Assembly (NCBI RefSeq): GCF_028453695.1
Contig: NC_135776.1
Span: 12,904,663-12,968,662, forward strand
Length of the DNA: 64,000 nt
Direction of reading: 5' to 3'
DNA from: Augochlora pura
Taxonomy: Eukaryota; Arthropoda; Insecta; Hymenoptera; Halictidae
The notes under the pieces were generated by a model that was not told the origin of the DNA, did not search any database, and saw only the letters and a list, made by a program, of their open reading frames with translations. Shown here piece after piece: positions 61,634-64,000 of this stretch. The translations under genes and the position numbers were made by a program. Numbering within the stretch: position 1 is the stretch's first letter; each line of letters starts with the position of its first letter.

Positions 61634-63147
61634 GCTATTACTGCGTTCACAAACTTTCATTTCGTATGTCCTGTCTAAGTCGAAGTATTTTACCAGGTTT
61701 ACTGCCTGCTACGCTCAAATTTCGAGACATGCTCCTCCTTTTAGCCCTTTACCTGTTTCTTGTCTTTACTATTTCAATAGCCAATCATGAAGGACAGCCA
61801 TTTCCCCCTCTCAATTTAAAAATGTATCATCTACAAATCCGCTTGTTTCATCCGAAAATGCACGCCCATAACGAATTCACCTCTGAGCAAACAGCATCAC
61901 ACTCGAGACTCGAAACACAGCCTTCAGTCAGACAACACATTACACTTTACACCTTCGTAAAATCCCTACTTAAATGAAGAGTTTATTTTGTAGTTTAAAT
62001 CCAAACCCTTCTTATTATCCTTATTACTTGAAAGAGTCATTGGAAGTCGCGTCATACCAATCTCGTTGTATGTACGCGGAAACAGTAACGGAATTAAATA
62101 ACAGAAATAAAATTCAAAGAAACTATTATAGTCATTGTCTGGCAGACGGGCCTCTTTATAATCCAAAAAACTTTCAGGTTATTCGATCAAATTGTAAAAG
62201 ATTTACACCATCTTTGAAGTTTTCCTATTTCTATGCCTGGCACTGTAAATTGTAAACGCGTGCAGAAGCTGTAAGATCGAGCCGTGATGCACGAAGTGTA
62301 ACACGGGGAAAGGGCTCGTCGTTAGTGTTTACCGAACGACCGTTTTTTACATAGAACATAACGCACGTAGTACAGAAATAAACATCTTTGTTAGCATTTT
62401 ACGGCCCTTCAAGTACCAGTTAAGCAGAACCGCCTCCCACGTGCGTAACTATGGAACGAGTTCCGCAGGTTACAGTTGTAAACGGCTGCTAATGTGGCCG
62501 GGGGAACGCCTCCATTCGTTCCAGAAGTATTCGCGGTAGCCGGTTCCCGTAATTAAACCAACAAGTCGGATTTAAGCTGCGCCGCCGCGGCCCTGGAGGA
62601 AAAAGAAACGAAGGCCCTTTTACGATCGACGACCAGTTCTCCACGGTTTCGACCGATGTGCCGCCGCCGCCGCCGTCCGTTACACCGCGTCGCTCTTATA
62701 ATTACGCGGCGCAATTAAAGCCCGCGAGCTGCCCGCGATAAATGCCCGGCGCAATTAAACTGCCGCATTATGTTAATTAAAACGTTGATATTTATTGAAG
62801 GCGGTACCTCTGCTGCCCGCGGGATCTGTCGTACCAACAGCCAGAGATTTTGTCCGAGTTCCAACGAATTTCGCGGTACGCCCTGCGAAATTTGTTCGCC
62901 GATTTTTCATTCTCGATGATCGGACCATTTCGCTTTGTTGCCGATAATTAAAAGCGGCATTTCTTACGTCTACAACAAAAGCGAGCAGCTTGAATACGAA
63001 GCGGTAAAAACCCTTGAGAAATTTCAAAACAGCATTGCATTACGTTGAAGGAAATGATTTACGCTTCTGCGCCTTACAAACAATACAGACAACTTTACAT
63101 TTTTCCTTTCTCTCTCATAACATATGCATGGGCGTTAACTGGAAATT
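61634..63147. other. Noncoding tract, no confident gene
   Basis: The first 600 bases are AT-rich. They contain two long open plus-strand frames that overlap at a stop/start (61977/61974). The first of them begins inside the transposable element at 61345-61633, and neither has a known domain, so both are probably chance. A (CCG)n run lies at 62661-62676. A minus-strand frame at 62773-63027 is also unrecognised. Confidence 0.5.
62661..62676. repeat. (CCG)n trinucleotide tract
   Basis: Five CCG units and a partial sixth. Confidence 0.8.
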
Positions 63148-63176
63148 TTTCTTTTTGTTCCAGGTAAGTGGAGTCC
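63129..63176 (+). promoter_or_regulatory. Recursive splice site (ratchet point) candidate 3
   Basis: Pyrimidine tract TTTTTCTTTTTGTTCCAG directly followed by GTAAGTGGAGT, junction 63163/63164. A good branch-point match GCGTTAACTGG lies at about 63132-63142, and no AG intervenes before the junction. Acceptor and donor are both near consensus. The site lies 35,064 bases downstream of candidate 2 and shares 26 of 27 positions with it. In the plus-strand model it would be the next stepping point of the same intron. Confidence 0.65.
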
Positions 63177-64000
63177 TCATCTTTACTTGTCGCTGGTGAC
63201 TTCGAACAAAGGGGTGACATATAAAATCATGTCAATATGATATTAAAGACAGCGTTAATATGCTAGACGTGGCTCTAGATTTAAAACTACGAAGATCGTT
63301 ATAATTTCAATAATCTTAACCAAAAAAAATAACGACGAAAGACAAATGAACAGCCTGTTTGAAATTTGCAACGCGATATTTGTCGCAGAAATGGAGAAAG
63401 TGGCAGAGTGGAATCACGAAACGGATGCAGCGAAAGGCGAAATCCGCGCGCGGTTCATTAAACGGATCCTTCGACCGCGAATTTGCATTTCATTGCGGCG
63501 CACCATCGCGAAAAACACGCCGCACGATAACGTCGCTCTGGGTGAATTGGCTTTATTATTCGGTTGTTTTTGCGGCCGCGGGAGAGCCGATTGCACCGGC
63601 CAGATAGTAAAAACCAGCTAGACGAATAATATATTCGCGTGCGAATTGTCACCGAATGCCGCTCGCGTCCCGCGGCCTGTGACCGGCACGGTGAAACGAG
63701 GTCGCGGGATTTTCGACCGGGACGCGGCCCACCATCGCGGCCTTTATCGACTGGATTTATCGCCGCTTTGACAATGCCGCGATTGCGGCATCGCGTGAAC
63801 TGTAAATCGCACGCGAAACGACCGACACACGGCCACTCGATTTCGGTCTCGTCAACGTAGACCGAGGGCCAGAGATTCGGCGACCTTGAACATTTAGGGT
63901 ACCTTCGCTCGATTTTTTCACGCACCATGCAAAAATCAATTCCTTTCGTTCAATATATTGACGATGTCTGATTTTCTTCACGAATTATTAAGGAAGGACA
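63177..64000. other. Noncoding tract, no gene recognised
   Basis: AT-rich just after the ratchet point, then CpG-rich. Antiparallel open frames near 63.4-63.9 kb have no recognisable domain. Confidence 0.55.

Larger units (their letters stand above)
1..64000 (+). other. Putative interior of one very long intron of an unidentified plus-strand gene
   Basis: No exon with recognisable protein homology was found on either strand. Three composite splice sites (CAG|GTAAGT behind a pyrimidine tract) occur at 1769/1770, 28099/28100 and 63163/63164, all on the plus strand, and I saw no minus-strand counterpart. In insects such zero-length exons are known from introns of tens of kilobases, which are removed in segments. 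I infer that much or all of the window is intronic to a plus-strand gene whose exons lie outside it. The alternative is intergenic DNA with chance or repeat-borne splice-like motifs. The host gene cannot be named from this sequence, and small unrecognised exons could have been missed. Confidence 0.45.

Noticed and set aside
61519..62255. Two long plus-strand frames (152 and 93 codons) overlapping at a stop/start in AT-rich DNA
   Set aside because: The first begins inside a transposable element, neither has a recognisable domain, and a stop/start overlap has no special meaning in an animal genome.

Overview
The window looks like eukaryotic nuclear DNA from an insect, most plausibly a hymenopteran (bee, ant or wasp). 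The reasons are abundant CpG, long (GA)n/(CT)n microsatellites, a piggyBac-type transposase remnant, and small TTAA-flanked inverted-repeat elements. The assignment to Hymenoptera is inference from sequence character, not from a diagnostic gene. I found no prokaryotic operon structure, ribosome binding sites, phage genes or CRISPR arrays, and I recognised no tRNA, rRNA or microRNA.

I could not support a single intact protein-coding exon in the 64 kb. The many short open frames are mostly in GC-rich DNA, lie opposite one another on the two strands, and show no recognisable domains. The only coding sequence I recognise is the zinc-finger tail of a piggyBac transposase at 101-376 (minus strand), a broken relic with a possible trace of the protein's acidic start at 382-411.

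The most informative signals are three plus-strand sites where a pyrimidine-rich 3' splice site runs directly into a full 5' splice site (CAG|GTAAGT): 1769/1770, 28099/28100 and 63163/63164. This is the signature of recursive splice sites (ratchet points, zero-length exons), known from very long insect introns such as those of Drosophila Ubx. I saw no minus-strand equivalent. The simplest model is that much or all of the window lies inside one very long intron of an unidentified plus-strand gene, removed in steps of about 26.3 kb and 35.1 kb. The second and third sites agree at 26 of 27 positions, more than splice-site consensus requires, which suggests a duplicated or repeat-borne ratchet point.

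Layout: 1-0.4 kb, piggyBac relic. 1.8 kb, ratchet point 1. 2.8-3.1 kb and 15.8-16.1 kb, two inverted copies of one TTAA element. 11-24 kb, several CT/CTT microsatellites and a hairpin at 20.77 kb. 25.3-25.8 kb, one TTAA element nested in another. 28.1 kb, ratchet point 2. 26-60 kb, repeated GA microsatellites. 46.7-47.0 kb, second copy of the nested element. 61.3-61.6 kb, another TTAA element. 63.2 kb, ratchet point 3. The rest is unannotated noncoding DNA. The small elements all have TTAACC termini and TTAA-like flanks, which fits mobilisation by piggyBac-type transposases.
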